From Mediterranea massiliensis (GTDB taxonomy: Bacteria > Bacteroidota > Bacteroidia > Bacteroidales > Bacteroidaceae), in contig SUXZ01000004.1 in NCBI GenBank assembly GCA_015060685.1, forward strand, positions 62,001 through 126,000: a stretch of DNA of 64,000 bases. The letters are read 5' to 3'. Below the pieces are notes generated by a model. That model was not told the origin of the DNA. It was given only the letters and a program-made list of their open reading frames with translations, and made no database searches. Made by a program: the position numbers and the translations under genes. The stretch's first letter is position 1. Each line of letters starts with the position of its first letter. This document shows, piece after piece, positions 8,282-18,646 of the stretch.

Positions 8282-9436
8282 CTATTTTAACCATTTGTCG
8301 AAGAAACGCAACGTTTCTGCTTGCATCTCGCGATTGAAGAAATGTTTCTCGTCCCATATCCTGGTGACGAGTCTCTCTTCTGCATTTTGGCTCTTCCAAA
8401 CATCTGTAAGTATTCGGTAGGAGTCTTCCACACCAACTACCGGAAACAGTTTGTCTTCTCTTCCGTTGAAGAATAACGTGGGCTTGGGACAAGCAATCGA
8501 TGCTACATGGGGGTAGTCCATATATCGTCTGATGTCGGGCAATAACATCGAGAAAGCCGAACCTCCTTTGTTCTGATTGTTTGTCAGGGTCATCAGGTGT
8601 TCGGTGGTGTTTATCCAACAAACCGATGCCGAGGCTGATATAATATCGGATATAGCTGACATCATCCATGAACGATATGCTCCCATCGAGAATCCCAAGC
8701 AACCGATTCGTTTCTCGTCTACATAGGGTAGGGATGCAAGGTATTCTCCACTTCGTACATCATCGATGTTGATGAAAGCACTCCAAGAAGCACCCATTTG
8801 AAGGAAGTTGGATGCCAAGGCCTGCTGACTATCATAATCAACCCCCTCTTTTCTTCCCCGTTCTCCCCAGAATAGAGCATCAATGGCTAAAACAACATAG
8901 CCGTTTTGTGCGAAATAATCGCCGATGTATTGATTGTCATAACACTTCTCAACCCAATCATCGGCATCTTCCATAATTCCTGGCGCAACTTCGAAGGGAC
9001 GGATGACTTTCTCTTTCCCGATACTGAAGTGTGCTCCGTGGTCGTGAAGCATGATTATGGCTGGAAATGGTCCGTCACCGGAAGGGATGAGCAGGTATGC
9101 CGGGATACGGCTCCATGCTGAAATATTGAATTCTATTTTATGTGCTATGTATCCGTTCCGTTGCTCTGTTGCTACAATTCTGGTGTCATATTCGCTTGCT
9201 TTCGGAGGCAAGTTACTCATGCACGCTATCAGTTTGTTTCTTGCTTCGTTGCGCCACTCGGAAAACTCCTTTATAGTACTCTTTCCCCAAGCCATCGGAA
9301 AGGTTAATTGCTCTTTTAATTTTTGATAGAAAACCGGCATGCTTTTGGTAATTTCATACCGTAACGTGTCGTTCTGAGCACGCATGTTTAGTGATATACA
9401 GATGATAACACAGGTTAAAAGTAAGAATCGCTTCAT
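8282..9436 (-). CDS. Secreted alpha/beta-hydrolase, probable carbohydrate esterase
   Basis: 384 residues with signal peptide (1-21, ending MRAQ). Alpha/beta-hydrolase fold with nucleophile S250 (GFSMGAY), likely acid D328 (NGREDKLF) and H365 (DEKHFF). The MLHDHGAHF block resembles the Abhydrolase_7/acetyl-xylan-esterase-like group found in Bacteroides polysaccharide loci. The substrate is not visible; its place between CE12-CE8 and the HTCS suggests removal of acetyl or other esters from pectin. It ends 4 bases from the stop of the convergent CE12-CE8 gene. Confidence 0.75.
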   Translation of the reverse strand: MKRFLLLTCVIICISLNMRAQNDTLRYEITKSMPVFYQKLKEQLTFPMAWGKSTIKEFSEWRNEARNKLIACMSNLPPKASEYDTRIVATEQRNGYIAHKIEFNISAWSRIPAYLLIPSGDGPFPAIIMLHDHGAHFSIGKEKVIRPFEVAPGIMEDADDWVEKCYDNQYIGDYFAQNGYVVLAIDALFWGERGRKEGVDYDSQQALASNFLQMGASWSAFINIDDVRSGEYLASLPYVDEKRIGCLGFSMGAYRSWMMSAISDIISASASVCWINTTEHLMTLTNNQNKGGSAFSMLLPDIRRYMDYPHVASIACPKPTLFFNGREDKLFPVVGVEDSYRILTDVWKSQNAEERLVTRIWDEKHFFNREMQAETLRFFDKWLK

Positions 9437-9541
9437 AAAATAAACAGATTTTTAGGCAAATATACAACATTTCTTCTCAAAAAACTCTACCTTTACCCTC
9501 TGAAATATGATATTGAATGTTTTTCTACTTGAATGTTTGTT

Positions 9542-12500
9542 ATGAATAGAATATATGCTTGGATTGGATGGCTTGCTTGTTTGGCCATGTGCTTGCCAAG
9601 TTGCCGGATACAGGCTCAGCTGAATGTAGAATGGACTCATTACTCGGCCGAGGAAGGATTGTCGCAAAATGCGGTGATGGATATGTTGCAAGATCATAGA
9701 GGGCTGATGTGGTTGGCTACATGGGATGGAGTGAATAGTTTTGATGGGTATAACTTCAAACAATATAAGACTGCCAGCGATTCCATACCGGGGCTGAGCA
9801 ACAATCGCATAGAAAAGATAATGGAAGATGCGGCCGGAAGGATATGGATGAGAACCTATGATAGTAGGGCCTATGTGTTGGATGTGGAACATGATGCATT
9901 GTGGCCGGTGGCAATGGACGGAGTAGAACGGATGGTTGGCATGCCCGATAGTACTATTTGGCTGCTGGCCGATGTGGGTGGAGCGAAATGGACGTTGGAA
10001 CAGGGTAGCCGGCAACCCATAAAGAGCCTGCAGATAGATGAACGGATACACGATGTAGTGGCAGATGGAAAAGGGTGTGAATGGCTTTTGACGGACAGTG
10101 GGGTATATAAACTGCAGGGCACCGGCGAAGAGAAACTGAAGCAAGTAATGGCGCAGGTGATGACGCATGTTGCCCCTTTTAAACAAGGGATGGCTTTGAC
10201 AGACGGCCTGGTGATGTGGATGATGAATTGCGATAATGGCGAACAACGGCGTGTGGCTCTGCCAGAGAGTTGCCAAATACAGGAACTGAAGTGCTTGGGT
10301 GATGAGAGGCTATTGCTCGTAACACGAAATCGAGGGCTGATGCTGTATGATGCGTTAGGCGATGAATGGAGACGACTTGCACAAGACATGCCCATAAAGC
10401 GAGCCGTGGAAGGATGTTATGTGGATAAACGCGGAAGGGTTTGGATAGACCAACATGTGCCGGGTGTGGTGACATGTGTGGACCTGGCGTCGGGGAAAGT
10501 TCAAGTAGTGAAGATGCAGGTAGAAGAGGGAGCGACAGACGATAGTTATCCCCGATTCTGCGTGTTGGAAGATGCTTTGGGACAGTTGTGGGTGCATCCG
10601 TATGGTGGAGGTATGGGGCGTTGGAACGAAGACGAACAACGCTTGGTACCATTGGATGAGATAAGTGGCATGGCCGAGGCCAAGGTGTCAAACAAACTTC
10701 ATGCGGCTTATGCCGACCGGCAAGGCAACCTGTGGATGTGTGCGCATAGTAAAGGTTTGGAGAAATTGTCGTTTAAAAACAGGCAGGAGGTAAACATCCT
10801 GGAGATTGAAAAGGAGGGGAAAGGGTTGCTCGACAATGAGGTCCGGGCCATCTGCGTGTTGAAGAACGGACAAACATGGGTAGGCACCAAAGCAGGGAAA
10901 GTGCATGTGTATGACGACGGATATCGCTATAGAGGCTTCTTGAATAATCGTGGAGAGGTGGTGATGCAAGGCGAACCGCTAAAAGGTGTAGCCTATTGCA
11001 TCAAGCAAGATAGCCAGGAACGTATGTGGGTTGCAACGAAAGGAGACGGATTGATTCGCTTGGAGAAGCTTACAGACAGGACTTGGAGTGTGATGCGATA
11101 CCGTCACGATACGAATAACTCGAGAAGCCTGTGCCATAATAATGTGTATAGTGTGCTGGAAGATAACTTGGGGCGCATATGGGTGGCTACTTATGGTGGA
11201 GGCATTGCGATGCTTGATCCAAAAGATGCCAAACAGGAGTTCGTGAACTGGCGTAACGGATTGGAAGGTTATCCTATCCAGACGTGCAACAAGGCGCGCC
11301 ACCTCAGCATGGATGCACGCGGACGTATATGGATTGCTACTACGGCCGGTGCACTGCGCATGGATATGGTTGATGGAGACCCCTCGAAAGCTACTTTCGA
11401 GCACTATTATAGCGATACCAAAGAGAAACATTCGCTTTCAGCCAATGATGTGCATTGGATAGAGCATACTCCACAAGGAGAGACTTACATGGCTACTTTC
11501 GGTGGAGGATTGAACCTGATGCAGCCCGAGGGCGAACAGAAAGGAAGGGTAACGTTTGAACAGATAGGTAGGGAAGAGGGTGTGGCTTCGGACATTCTGT
11601 TGGCAATCTGTCCCGACCGATGGGGAAACCTCTGGATGGCTACCGAAAACGGTATCTCGCAACTGAACATACCGATGCGCAGTATTCGCAACTTCAACCG
11701 CTTGGCTCCACGACTTAGGATGACCGAAGCTGCCATAGCGCACGATAATCATGGCCAGATATTGATGGGAACCTCCGACGGTCTGCTGATGTTCCGCCCT
11801 GAAGCCATGAGGAAATCGTTGTATATCCCCAATATGATATGGACGGAACTGAGAATAGGTAACCGCAAGTTGCAGCCCGATAGCTGTCAGGTGCTACACT
11901 TGAACCACGATGAAAACAACATCCATCTGCAATATGCCGCCATAGACTTCACCAATCCGCAAACGGTGCAATATGCCTATCGTCTGAAAGGGTGGGACAC
12001 TGGTTGGAACTATGTGGGTGCAAACCGTACGGCTACCTACACAAACCTTCCGCCAGGAGAATATACTTTGGAAGTGAGATCGACCAATGCCGACGGAGTA
12101 TGGGCTCCAAATAACCGAAGCCTGACACTCGTGGTGGCCCAACATCCCTGGCGGACACCTTGGGCCTATGCTGCCTATGTATTGTCATTGCTCGTGCTGG
12201 TGGTAGGGGCTACATTGGCCTTGACAGCCATCTATAAATTGCGCCATAAAGTGCTGATGGAGCACCGTATGAGCGAGATGAAATTACGTTTCTTTACCGA
12301 TGTGAGTCATGAGTTGAGAACGCCCCTTACCCTGATTGCCGGACCGCTTGAGAACATCTTGCAAAACAAGCAATTGGATGAAAATGTAAAGAACCAACTG
12401 CAGATGGTGAACATCAATACGGAGCGGATGCTGCGATTGGTGAACCAAATCCTGGATTTGAGGAAATTGCAGAACGGAAAGATGAAACTGAATATCCAAC

Positions 12501-13804
12501 CCATCGATTTAGTTCCGTTTGTGAAGGGTATTATGGACTATTTCCAATCGGAAGCAGCCAGTCGGGGCATTGATTTCTGGATTCAAGCAGAGAATCCACA
12601 CATCACGCTTTGGGCAGATGATGACAAGTTAGAGAAAATCATCTATAACCTTCTGGCCAATGCATTCAAATTTACACCCGATGGGAAGATGATTGGCATC
12701 GAGATTGGTGAAGATGAACAACAGGTAACGATAGCCGTCAAAGATCAAGGAGTGGGCATCGAGCCGGAACGGAAAGAGGCTATATTCGAACGCTTCGAAA
12801 ACCAAACGCTGTCAGGACAAACAGGCACGGGCATCGGTCTTTCGTTGGTGAAGGAGCTGGTAGATTTGCATGGAGCCACCATTGATGTGGATAGTCAGCC
12901 AGGACAAGGAAGTTGCTTCATCATCCGCATGCAAAAAAGAGTGGATGTGGCAACCACCTCCACAACGGATACGGCACTCCCGCTAATTCCAAATGAGGAG
13001 GTAGATGATGATAATCGAGACGAAGGACTACAGATGAGTATGCTCGTAGTGGAGGATAATGCTGAGCTAAGGGCTTTCTTGAAGACAATTTTCCAAGATG
13101 AGTTCCAAATAGTAATGGCGGCAGATGGCAATCAAGGTATTCAGAAGGCTACCGAATTGTTGCCCGATGTAATCCTGGCCGATGTGATGATGCCGGGTAC
13201 CGATGGATTGGAGATGACACGCATCATCCGACAGAATCCCGACACAAGCCATATCCCAATTATCTTGCTGACTGCAAAGACCGACATGGAAAGCAAACTG
13301 AAAGGTATGGAGTATGAGGCCGATGACTACATTACCAAACCGTTCAGCACGGTCTATCTGAAAGCAAGAGTTAATAATCTGCTGGAGCGCAGGAAGAAAC
13401 TACATGCTCACTTCATGGGTGGGGAACAAATGGACGAAAGCAAGCCTGTAGCCGATGAAACGCCCAAGATGACTACTCATGACAAGCAGTTCATGGATAA
13501 ATTGATGGAACTGATGCAGCAGAACATGGATAATGGCGACTTGGTTGTGGATGATCTGGTAAAGGAGATGGCTGTAAGCCGCTCGGTACTTTTCAAGAAA
13601 GTAAAGAGTCTCACAGGATTGGCACCTGTAGAATTCATTAAGGAAGTCAGAATCAACCGCGCAAAGCAACTGATAGATCAAGGCGAATATACCATCACTC
13701 AAATTGCCTATATGGTGGGTATTAACGACCCGCGTTACTTTAGCAAGTGTTTCAAACAAAAGACAGGAATGACTCCTACAGAGTATCGCGATTCGAAGAA
13801 ATAA
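9542..13804 (+). CDS. Hybrid two-component system sensor/regulator (HTCS)
   Basis: 1420 residues combining sensor and response regulator. After a signal peptide (about 1-26) come a periplasmic two-component-type beta-propeller with many GxIWxAT repeats, a Y_Y_Y domain (about 760-860), one membrane helix (about 870-897), a HisKA domain with H923 (DVSHELRTP), a HATPase domain, a receiver with D1214 (ADVMMPG) and a C-terminal AraC domain (about 1318-1420). HTCS proteins bind an oligosaccharide in the periplasm and activate the neighbouring locus, here presumably a pectin fragment. ATG 9542 is preferred over ATG 9533 because it gives a cleaner leader. Confidence 0.95.
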   Translation: MNRIYAWIGWLACLAMCLPSCRIQAQLNVEWTHYSAEEGLSQNAVMDMLQDHRGLMWLATWDGVNSFDGYNFKQYKTASDSIPGLSNNRIEKIMEDAAGRIWMRTYDSRAYVLDVEHDALWPVAMDGVERMVGMPDSTIWLLADVGGAKWTLEQGSRQPIKSLQIDERIHDVVADGKGCEWLLTDSGVYKLQGTGEEKLKQVMAQVMTHVAPFKQGMALTDGLVMWMMNCDNGEQRRVALPESCQIQELKCLGDERLLLVTRNRGLMLYDALGDEWRRLAQDMPIKRAVEGCYVDKRGRVWIDQHVPGVVTCVDLASGKVQVVKMQVEEGATDDSYPRFCVLEDALGQLWVHPYGGGMGRWNEDEQRLVPLDEISGMAEAKVSNKLHAAYADRQGNLWMCAHSKGLEKLSFKNRQEVNILEIEKEGKGLLDNEVRAICVLKNGQTWVGTKAGKVHVYDDGYRYRGFLNNRGEVVMQGEPLKGVAYCIKQDSQERMWVATKGDGLIRLEKLTDRTWSVMRYRHDTNNSRSLCHNNVYSVLEDNLGRIWVATYGGGIAMLDPKDAKQEFVNWRNGLEGYPIQTCNKARHLSMDARGRIWIATTAGALRMDMVDGDPSKATFEHYYSDTKEKHSLSANDVHWIEHTPQGETYMATFGGGLNLMQPEGEQKGRVTFEQIGREEGVASDILLAICPDRWGNLWMATENGISQLNIPMRSIRNFNRLAPRLRMTEAAIAHDNHGQILMGTSDGLLMFRPEAMRKSLYIPNMIWTELRIGNRKLQPDSCQVLHLNHDENNIHLQYAAIDFTNPQTVQYAYRLKGWDTGWNYVGANRTATYTNLPPGEYTLEVRSTNADGVWAPNNRSLTLVVAQHPWRTPWAYAAYVLSLLVLVVGATLALTAIYKLRHKVLMEHRMSEMKLRFFTDVSHELRTPLTLIAGPLENILQNKQLDENVKNQLQMVNINTERMLRLVNQILDLRKLQNGKMKLNIQPIDLVPFVKGIMDYFQSEAASRGIDFWIQAENPHITLWADDDKLEKIIYNLLANAFKFTPDGKMIGIEIGEDEQQVTIAVKDQGVGIEPERKEAIFERFENQTLSGQTGTGIGLSLVKELVDLHGATIDVDSQPGQGSCFIIRMQKRVDVATTSTTDTALPLIPNEEVDDDNRDEGLQMSMLVVEDNAELRAFLKTIFQDEFQIVMAADGNQGIQKATELLPDVILADVMMPGTDGLEMTRIIRQNPDTSHIPIILLTAKTDMESKLKGMEYEADDYITKPFSTVYLKARVNNLLERRKKLHAHFMGGEQMDESKPVADETPKMTTHDKQFMDKLMELMQQNMDNGDLVVDDLVKEMAVSRSVLFKKVKSLTGLAPVEFIKEVRINRAKQLIDQGEYTITQIAYMVGINDPRYFSKCFKQKTGMTPTEYRDSKK

Positions 13805-13824
13805 CTAATATCCAACAACGACAT

Positions 13825-16821
13825 CTATTGATGCGATGTAGCCATGTCCCATTCCGTGGCTGCCATGATGAACGAACCGATGGCTTTCCCCTCGTTGCTT
13901 ACGATGGTCACATCCTTGCCTTCGAGGTAGTAGTTGGATGTGCCGGTTCTTGAAGGATCTTTGGCAGGGCCTAATCCGGCAGAGGCGCAACTTTGTATGA
14001 TGTCCACACGGTTGTTGTCGCTCTTTTCCCGGATGAAGGTTGCAAGCAGTCCGTTGTATGCCTTTTGTGCAACGGGCATGTATGTTGCTTTGTCTAACAA
14101 TCCCAGGCGGATGCCTTTCAGGTAGGCATAGGTGAAGATGCTCGATGCCGATGCCTCCAGGTAATTGGGCTTGTTGCCTTTGTTGTAGTAGTGGCCATTC
14201 CACTCGTCACCGATGCCATCGGCCGTCTTGGAATTATCATACTGCAGCAGTTGATACCACACACCGCTTTCTTCGTCCTGCCAGCGTTTCAATCCTTCGG
14301 CCACCTGCTGATAGATGGCTAATACGGCCGGATAGTCGGCATGATTCTGTGGCATGTATTCCAACACATCGGTCAGTGCGGCAAAGTACCATCCCATGCC
14401 TCTTGCCCAGAACTCGTTGCTACATCCTTTGTATGCTCCTTCTTTACGCGCCCAGAAAGAGTTCTCGTCCTCGGGCGTGGCACTCCAGGCATGATAATTC
14501 AGTTGCTTGTCGGGGTTATAGGTGTATCGGTGTATGGTTTTGAATTGGTGGGCTATGTCGCTCCAGCTCTGCATATTATCCTCTTCGTTGCTTTTGCCGA
14601 AGTGGTGTTGCCATCCGGCATAGATTGTTGCCCCCATGTAGAGTCCATCGAGCCACATCTGGTTAGGATAGACAGCCTTGTGGAAGAATCCGCCAGCACC
14701 GGGTAGTTCGGTCGCAATGCGTTGATGATTGTTTTTCAACTTGTTGCGTATAACGGTGGCCGCTCGTTTGTATTTCTCTGCTTCGGTGGTGTTTCCACGT
14801 TTTATCTCCTCTTGATAGAGCGTGAAGAAAATGTTTCCTGCCGGCAGGTCGTCGATATTGCTTGGACGCAGGGCATCTTCGCCTTCCTCGTTGCGTATGC
14901 CACTACCGTCTGTCACTACCGAGTTGTCGGCAAAGGCCTTTACCGCTTGATACCAATGCTCGTTTTGCGGATTGTTTTTCCATGCTTTCAGTACGGCATT
15001 GGCTACCAATCCCGATACATAATCCCATCCGGCATGTTGCAACGACTCCTTATGTTTCCTGTTGCAATAGAAATCTCCCAGTCCGTGGCTTTCCACCATT
15101 TTCTCTGTATAGCTGTTTGCTGACAGACGGAACCAATCCACATCCATCCAGCCGGTGTCGTTAATCGTCATGTGTGGTTTGTTGCAGAAGAGGCCCACTT
15201 TTGCGCCAATCCATTGTCCCTCTCTTGCCTGGAACTCCTTTCCCAATGGCTTGAAAGTCTCTCCATCTTCGCTATAGCTGAAGCTGCACATCACCCGTTG
15301 GTCGTGTCCGCCCTCGCTTTGAGCAATCTTCTCGCCGTTCCATGCAAACGATACACGCAGGTAAACCTCGTTCAATGCCAGGGGGATAGCCTCGTTAGTC
15401 TGTTCCGCATTATCCTTGTCGGCCTTGAGGCATTCTACCTGTTTCAGCAGAATGCCTTGCGGTGTATTCTCCAATATGATAGCGGCATAGTCGCGTCCCA
15501 TCACAACCAGTCCGCCACGTTCGCCGGTATATTTTTCCGAAGGTGTAAACGATACTTTCGTGGTGGCTGTAAAGTTGGGTGCCGTTGTCTTTTGTAGCAA
15601 TAGGTTGGGTGCATCCCATAAATTCTGGCTATCAGCATTTTCGGGATGTGCATAGAGTCTTAACTTGCCTTCGGTGGCGTTGCAATAATACCAACGGGTA
15701 TCCATGTTGGCTTGCCATTGCCATTGTAGTCCCAGACTGTTCTGGTCAAACTCATCGTTCTCTTGTATGGCCGGTCGTGCACCGGTGTAGCTTGTCTTCG
15801 GTTTTTGGTAGCAAGTCACCGGTTCGCCTATACCGTCTCCGTCGCTATCCACTCCAATCACCGGCCAATCGCCTTTCCAGATCATGGGTTGTAGATGCGC
15901 TACTCGTCCATACGCACCGATGTCCTGGAAGTGTATGAACCAGTCTTCGCCTTGTGGTGTCTCTACCCATCCGCCTTGGTGAGGGCCGTTGGTGGGGCTC
16001 TCTGCCTGATGCATCACTGTTTTGGCTTCGTATGGGCCATACACGTTGTCGGCTTTCATCACCACTTGCCATCCCGTTGGCACGCCTCCGGCCGGCAGGA
16101 AGATGTAGTATTTTCCTGCTCTCTTATAGAATTTTGGTCCTTCGCAAGTGGGGTTTACGTTGTGTCCGTCGTAGATGATGCGGCTGGGTGTGATAGCCTT
16201 TGTGGCATCGGCCGACAGCTCGCACACGGCAATCACGCTTTTCAAACCGGCACGGCTACCGGCATAGGCGTGCACCATATATACCCGTCCGTCTTCGTCC
16301 CATAGCGGACAGGTGTCAATGATTCCCTTACCAGGCTTCACCAATACCGGTTCGGTCCAAGGGCCTTCGGCCTGCCGGGCGCTTACCATGAAGGCCCCCT
16401 TGTCCGGATCGCCCCAAAAGATGTAGAAGCGTCCGTTGTGGTGGCGGATGGCCGGTGCCCACACGCCGCATCCATGCGCCACGCCATTATCTTGTTGTAG
16501 TGTGTTGTGCTCTTCTCCAAGTGCATGACCGATGATGCGCCAGTTTACCAAGTCGCGCGAGTGCAGGATAGGTAGTCCCGGCATGCAGTTGAAACTGGAT
16601 GCCGTCAGGTAGTAATCCTCTCCAACACGGCACACGTCCGGGTCGGAGTAATCGGCATAGATAATCGGGTTACGATACATCCCCTCCGGTAGGTTTGCAT
16701 CCCAAACGGCACTCTCGTCTGCAGCTTGTGGGGATTGCTTTGTACCGCATGCCCCCATCAGGCATAGCGCAAAAACGGCTATCAAGCAGTTTTTAATGGT
16801 TGTAACTGAATATTTTTTCAT
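13825..16821 (-). CDS. Lipoprotein chimera: GH43 glycosidase + GH105 hydrolase
   Basis: 998 residues. Lipoprotein signal with lipobox LMGAC (C25). Residues about 45-350 are a five-bladed GH43 domain with DPD motif (D60/D62), D169 (IIDTCPLW) and acid E227 (CEGPK), followed by a beta-sandwich typical of xylosidase-type GH43 (about 355-560). Residues about 570-995 are GH105 with the WLDGLYMG motif (D725) and an ARGMGWYFAAL block. It probably trims arabinose or xylose side chains and unsaturated uronate ends. Its start overlaps the end of the GH28 gene by 29 bases, so the two are co-transcribed. Sugar specificity cannot be read from sequence. Confidence 0.88.
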   Translation of the reverse strand: MKKYSVTTIKNCLIAVFALCLMGACGTKQSPQAADESAVWDANLPEGMYRNPIIYADYSDPDVCRVGEDYYLTASSFNCMPGLPILHSRDLVNWRIIGHALGEEHNTLQQDNGVAHGCGVWAPAIRHHNGRFYIFWGDPDKGAFMVSARQAEGPWTEPVLVKPGKGIIDTCPLWDEDGRVYMVHAYAGSRAGLKSVIAVCELSADATKAITPSRIIYDGHNVNPTCEGPKFYKRAGKYYIFLPAGGVPTGWQVVMKADNVYGPYEAKTVMHQAESPTNGPHQGGWVETPQGEDWFIHFQDIGAYGRVAHLQPMIWKGDWPVIGVDSDGDGIGEPVTCYQKPKTSYTGARPAIQENDEFDQNSLGLQWQWQANMDTRWYYCNATEGKLRLYAHPENADSQNLWDAPNLLLQKTTAPNFTATTKVSFTPSEKYTGERGGLVVMGRDYAAIILENTPQGILLKQVECLKADKDNAEQTNEAIPLALNEVYLRVSFAWNGEKIAQSEGGHDQRVMCSFSYSEDGETFKPLGKEFQAREGQWIGAKVGLFCNKPHMTINDTGWMDVDWFRLSANSYTEKMVESHGLGDFYCNRKHKESLQHAGWDYVSGLVANAVLKAWKNNPQNEHWYQAVKAFADNSVVTDGSGIRNEEGEDALRPSNIDDLPAGNIFFTLYQEEIKRGNTTEAEKYKRAATVIRNKLKNNHQRIATELPGAGGFFHKAVYPNQMWLDGLYMGATIYAGWQHHFGKSNEEDNMQSWSDIAHQFKTIHRYTYNPDKQLNYHAWSATPEDENSFWARKEGAYKGCSNEFWARGMGWYFAALTDVLEYMPQNHADYPAVLAIYQQVAEGLKRWQDEESGVWYQLLQYDNSKTADGIGDEWNGHYYNKGNKPNYLEASASSIFTYAYLKGIRLGLLDKATYMPVAQKAYNGLLATFIREKSDNNRVDIIQSCASAGLGPAKDPSRTGTSNYYLEGKDVTIVSNEGKAIGSFIMAATEWDMATSHQ

Positions 16822-18283
16822 TGATTACTACGTTTTCCATGACAATATTCTTGCCTCTGTTTATCTCTGCCTCTTGTTTGCAATTGTTAAAGATGGCGTT
16901 GCTGATGGTCACGTTTTCGACAGGCATTTCGGGCAATCCGTTTATCTTCACCGCTATCTTGGCACCGTTGCACACAATGTTGTCCATGGTTATGTTACGG
17001 AAGGCAGGAGTCTCTTCGGTTACTTCAGGGATGCTGTTCTCGGTAGGATTGTTTTCATCTCCCTCGCCCGACGCCTTGCCGGCATAATAGAGGTCCATGA
17101 TGATGGCTTCGTGTGCAATGTCAATCATGTTGATGCCTTTGATGTGGATATCTTCTACCACACCGCCACGTCCGCGTGTACTTTTGAATCGCAAGCCAAC
17201 GTCGGTGCCCAGGAAGGTACAATTCTCGATGAGTAGGTTGCGCACACCACCGCTCATTTCGCTGCCTACCACAAAACCGCCATGTCCGTGCAATACCACA
17301 TTGTCGCGGATATAGACATTCTGGCATGGTATGCCGCGTTCACGTCCGTTGCGGTCTTTGCCCGACTTGATGCAGATGGCATCGTCTCCGGCATCAAACA
17401 GACAATTTTGTATCAGTACCTTGTTGCACGATTCCAAATCCAAGGCATCACCGTTTTGTGAGTACCAAGGGTTGAACACCTTTACACCATCTAAAATAAC
17501 GTTTTCGCACATCAATGGGTGCAAGCACCATGCGGGCGAGTTGCGGAAGGTAACTCCCTCAATCAGCACCTTGTTGCACGAAATCAGCGACAACAACACC
17601 GGACGAAGCCATTGTTGCACCTCCGTCCACTCCTGGTCGGTGGTCAGTCCCATGGGGTTGTTGAACATCAGGCATTTCTCGGCACCTTTCAGCGATGCTT
17701 CGCTTGGATACCAGATGTCGTCCTTCACCACGCCGCCTTCTTTCAGCAGTTGCTTCCATTGGCTTTCGGTCATTTTGGAGCGTTTCACGGGTCGCCAGGC
17801 CTGTCCGTTGCCGTCTATTACGCCTTGTCCGGTGATAGCGATGTTTTCGGCATCTTTGGTCCAGATAGGCGATGTGCAACGACGTGTGTTCAGTCCTTCA
17901 AAACTGGTTTCGCGTATGGGATACAGATTGAAGTCGCCACTGAAGGTAATCAGTGCGTTTTGTTCCAGGTGCAGTTCAATGCCCGAGCGTAATTCAATGG
18001 GACCGGTCAGCCATATTCCGGCCGGCACAATCACTTTGCCTCCGCCTTGTTGGTAGGCATGGTCGATGGCTTTGGCAAATGCTTCGGTGTTTAGCGTCTT
18101 TCCGTCGCCCATGGCGCCGAAGTCTGTAATGCTCGTCTCAAAATGATTAATGGTTGCTTTCAGGGGTTGCGGACAATTGGATAATCCCCAATTCTGGTTG
18201 TCTGTCTGCTTGTCGTTTTGGCATGCTGTTATGGTAAGGGCCGCCAGCAAGCATGCAGTCCATTTCATTGCTGTTTTCATCAT
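16793..18283 (-). CDS. GH28 polygalacturonase-family lipoprotein
   Basis: 496 residues. Lipobox LTITAC places the lipidated Cys at 21. The right-handed beta-helix of GH28 is evident with NGD (277-279), DD (300-301, AGDDAICIKSG), HGHGG (332-336) and RFK (365-367), the full catalytic set. The enzyme hydrolyses galacturonan or rhamnogalacturonan backbones at the cell surface or in the periplasm. It is the first gene of a two-gene unit with GH43-GH105. Exo or endo action cannot be told; a long insert at 165-225 may limit it to ends. Confidence 0.92.
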   Translation of the reverse strand: MMKTAMKWTACLLAALTITACQNDKQTDNQNWGLSNCPQPLKATINHFETSITDFGAMGDGKTLNTEAFAKAIDHAYQQGGGKVIVPAGIWLTGPIELRSGIELHLEQNALITFSGDFNLYPIRETSFEGLNTRRCTSPIWTKDAENIAITGQGVIDGNGQAWRPVKRSKMTESQWKQLLKEGGVVKDDIWYPSEASLKGAEKCLMFNNPMGLTTDQEWTEVQQWLRPVLLSLISCNKVLIEGVTFRNSPAWCLHPLMCENVILDGVKVFNPWYSQNGDALDLESCNKVLIQNCLFDAGDDAICIKSGKDRNGRERGIPCQNVYIRDNVVLHGHGGFVVGSEMSGGVRNLLIENCTFLGTDVGLRFKSTRGRGGVVEDIHIKGINMIDIAHEAIIMDLYYAGKASGEGDENNPTENSIPEVTEETPAFRNITMDNIVCNGAKIAVKINGLPEMPVENVTISNAIFNNCKQEAEINRGKNIVMENVVINEKIFSYNH

Positions 18284-18646
18284 AGTATAAGTATAACCTA
18301 ATAATAGATTGGATTGTTAGTATCAATTTTGGGAGGATGATTTTTTTTCTTGGAATATTACCCCCTTGCCTATCTGCTTTCCCAAGTGGATAGGCAAGGA
18401 TGATAATACAGATTCATGTTAACCTAATTCTAACCTTAAATAAATATTATGAAAAAACCTCTTAATTACCGAGGGCAAAGGTAAGGCAAATCCGTTGACG
18501 AGTGGTGGAGAAATTGATTGTTAAGGTGTATTTTTTGGTAAATCCTTCAATTTTTACTCTTTTTTAGGGTGAAATTCGTCTAAAATCGCCATTTCTTGCC
18601 ATTCTAATGCTGTTTAGTTGCTATCTTTGCAACAAATAAATTTCCT
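18284..18646. other. Intergenic region with 11-bp inverted repeat and a 12-codon reading frame
   Basis: 363 bases between the divergent GH28 and methylase genes. CCTTGCCTATC (18364-18374) and its exact complement (18389-18399) form a hairpin with a 14-base loop. The plus strand at 18449-18484 reads ATG, lysines and nine further codons to TAA after an AT-rich leader, similar in style to starts of SusC-type genes. A -7 box TATCTTTG is at 18622-18629. Confidence 0.6.
18622..18629 (+). promoter_or_regulatory. -7 element for the RsmI-like gene
   Basis: TATCTTTG fits TAnnTTTG, 17 bases before the ATG at 18647. A weak -33 candidate (CTTG, 18595) is at 23-base spacing. Confidence 0.5.

Noticed and set aside
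16793..16821. Mis-called start creating the GH28/GH43-GH105 overlap
   Set aside because: The overlapping ATG is needed for the signal peptide and lipobox (C25) of the GH43-GH105 protein, so the overlap is accepted.
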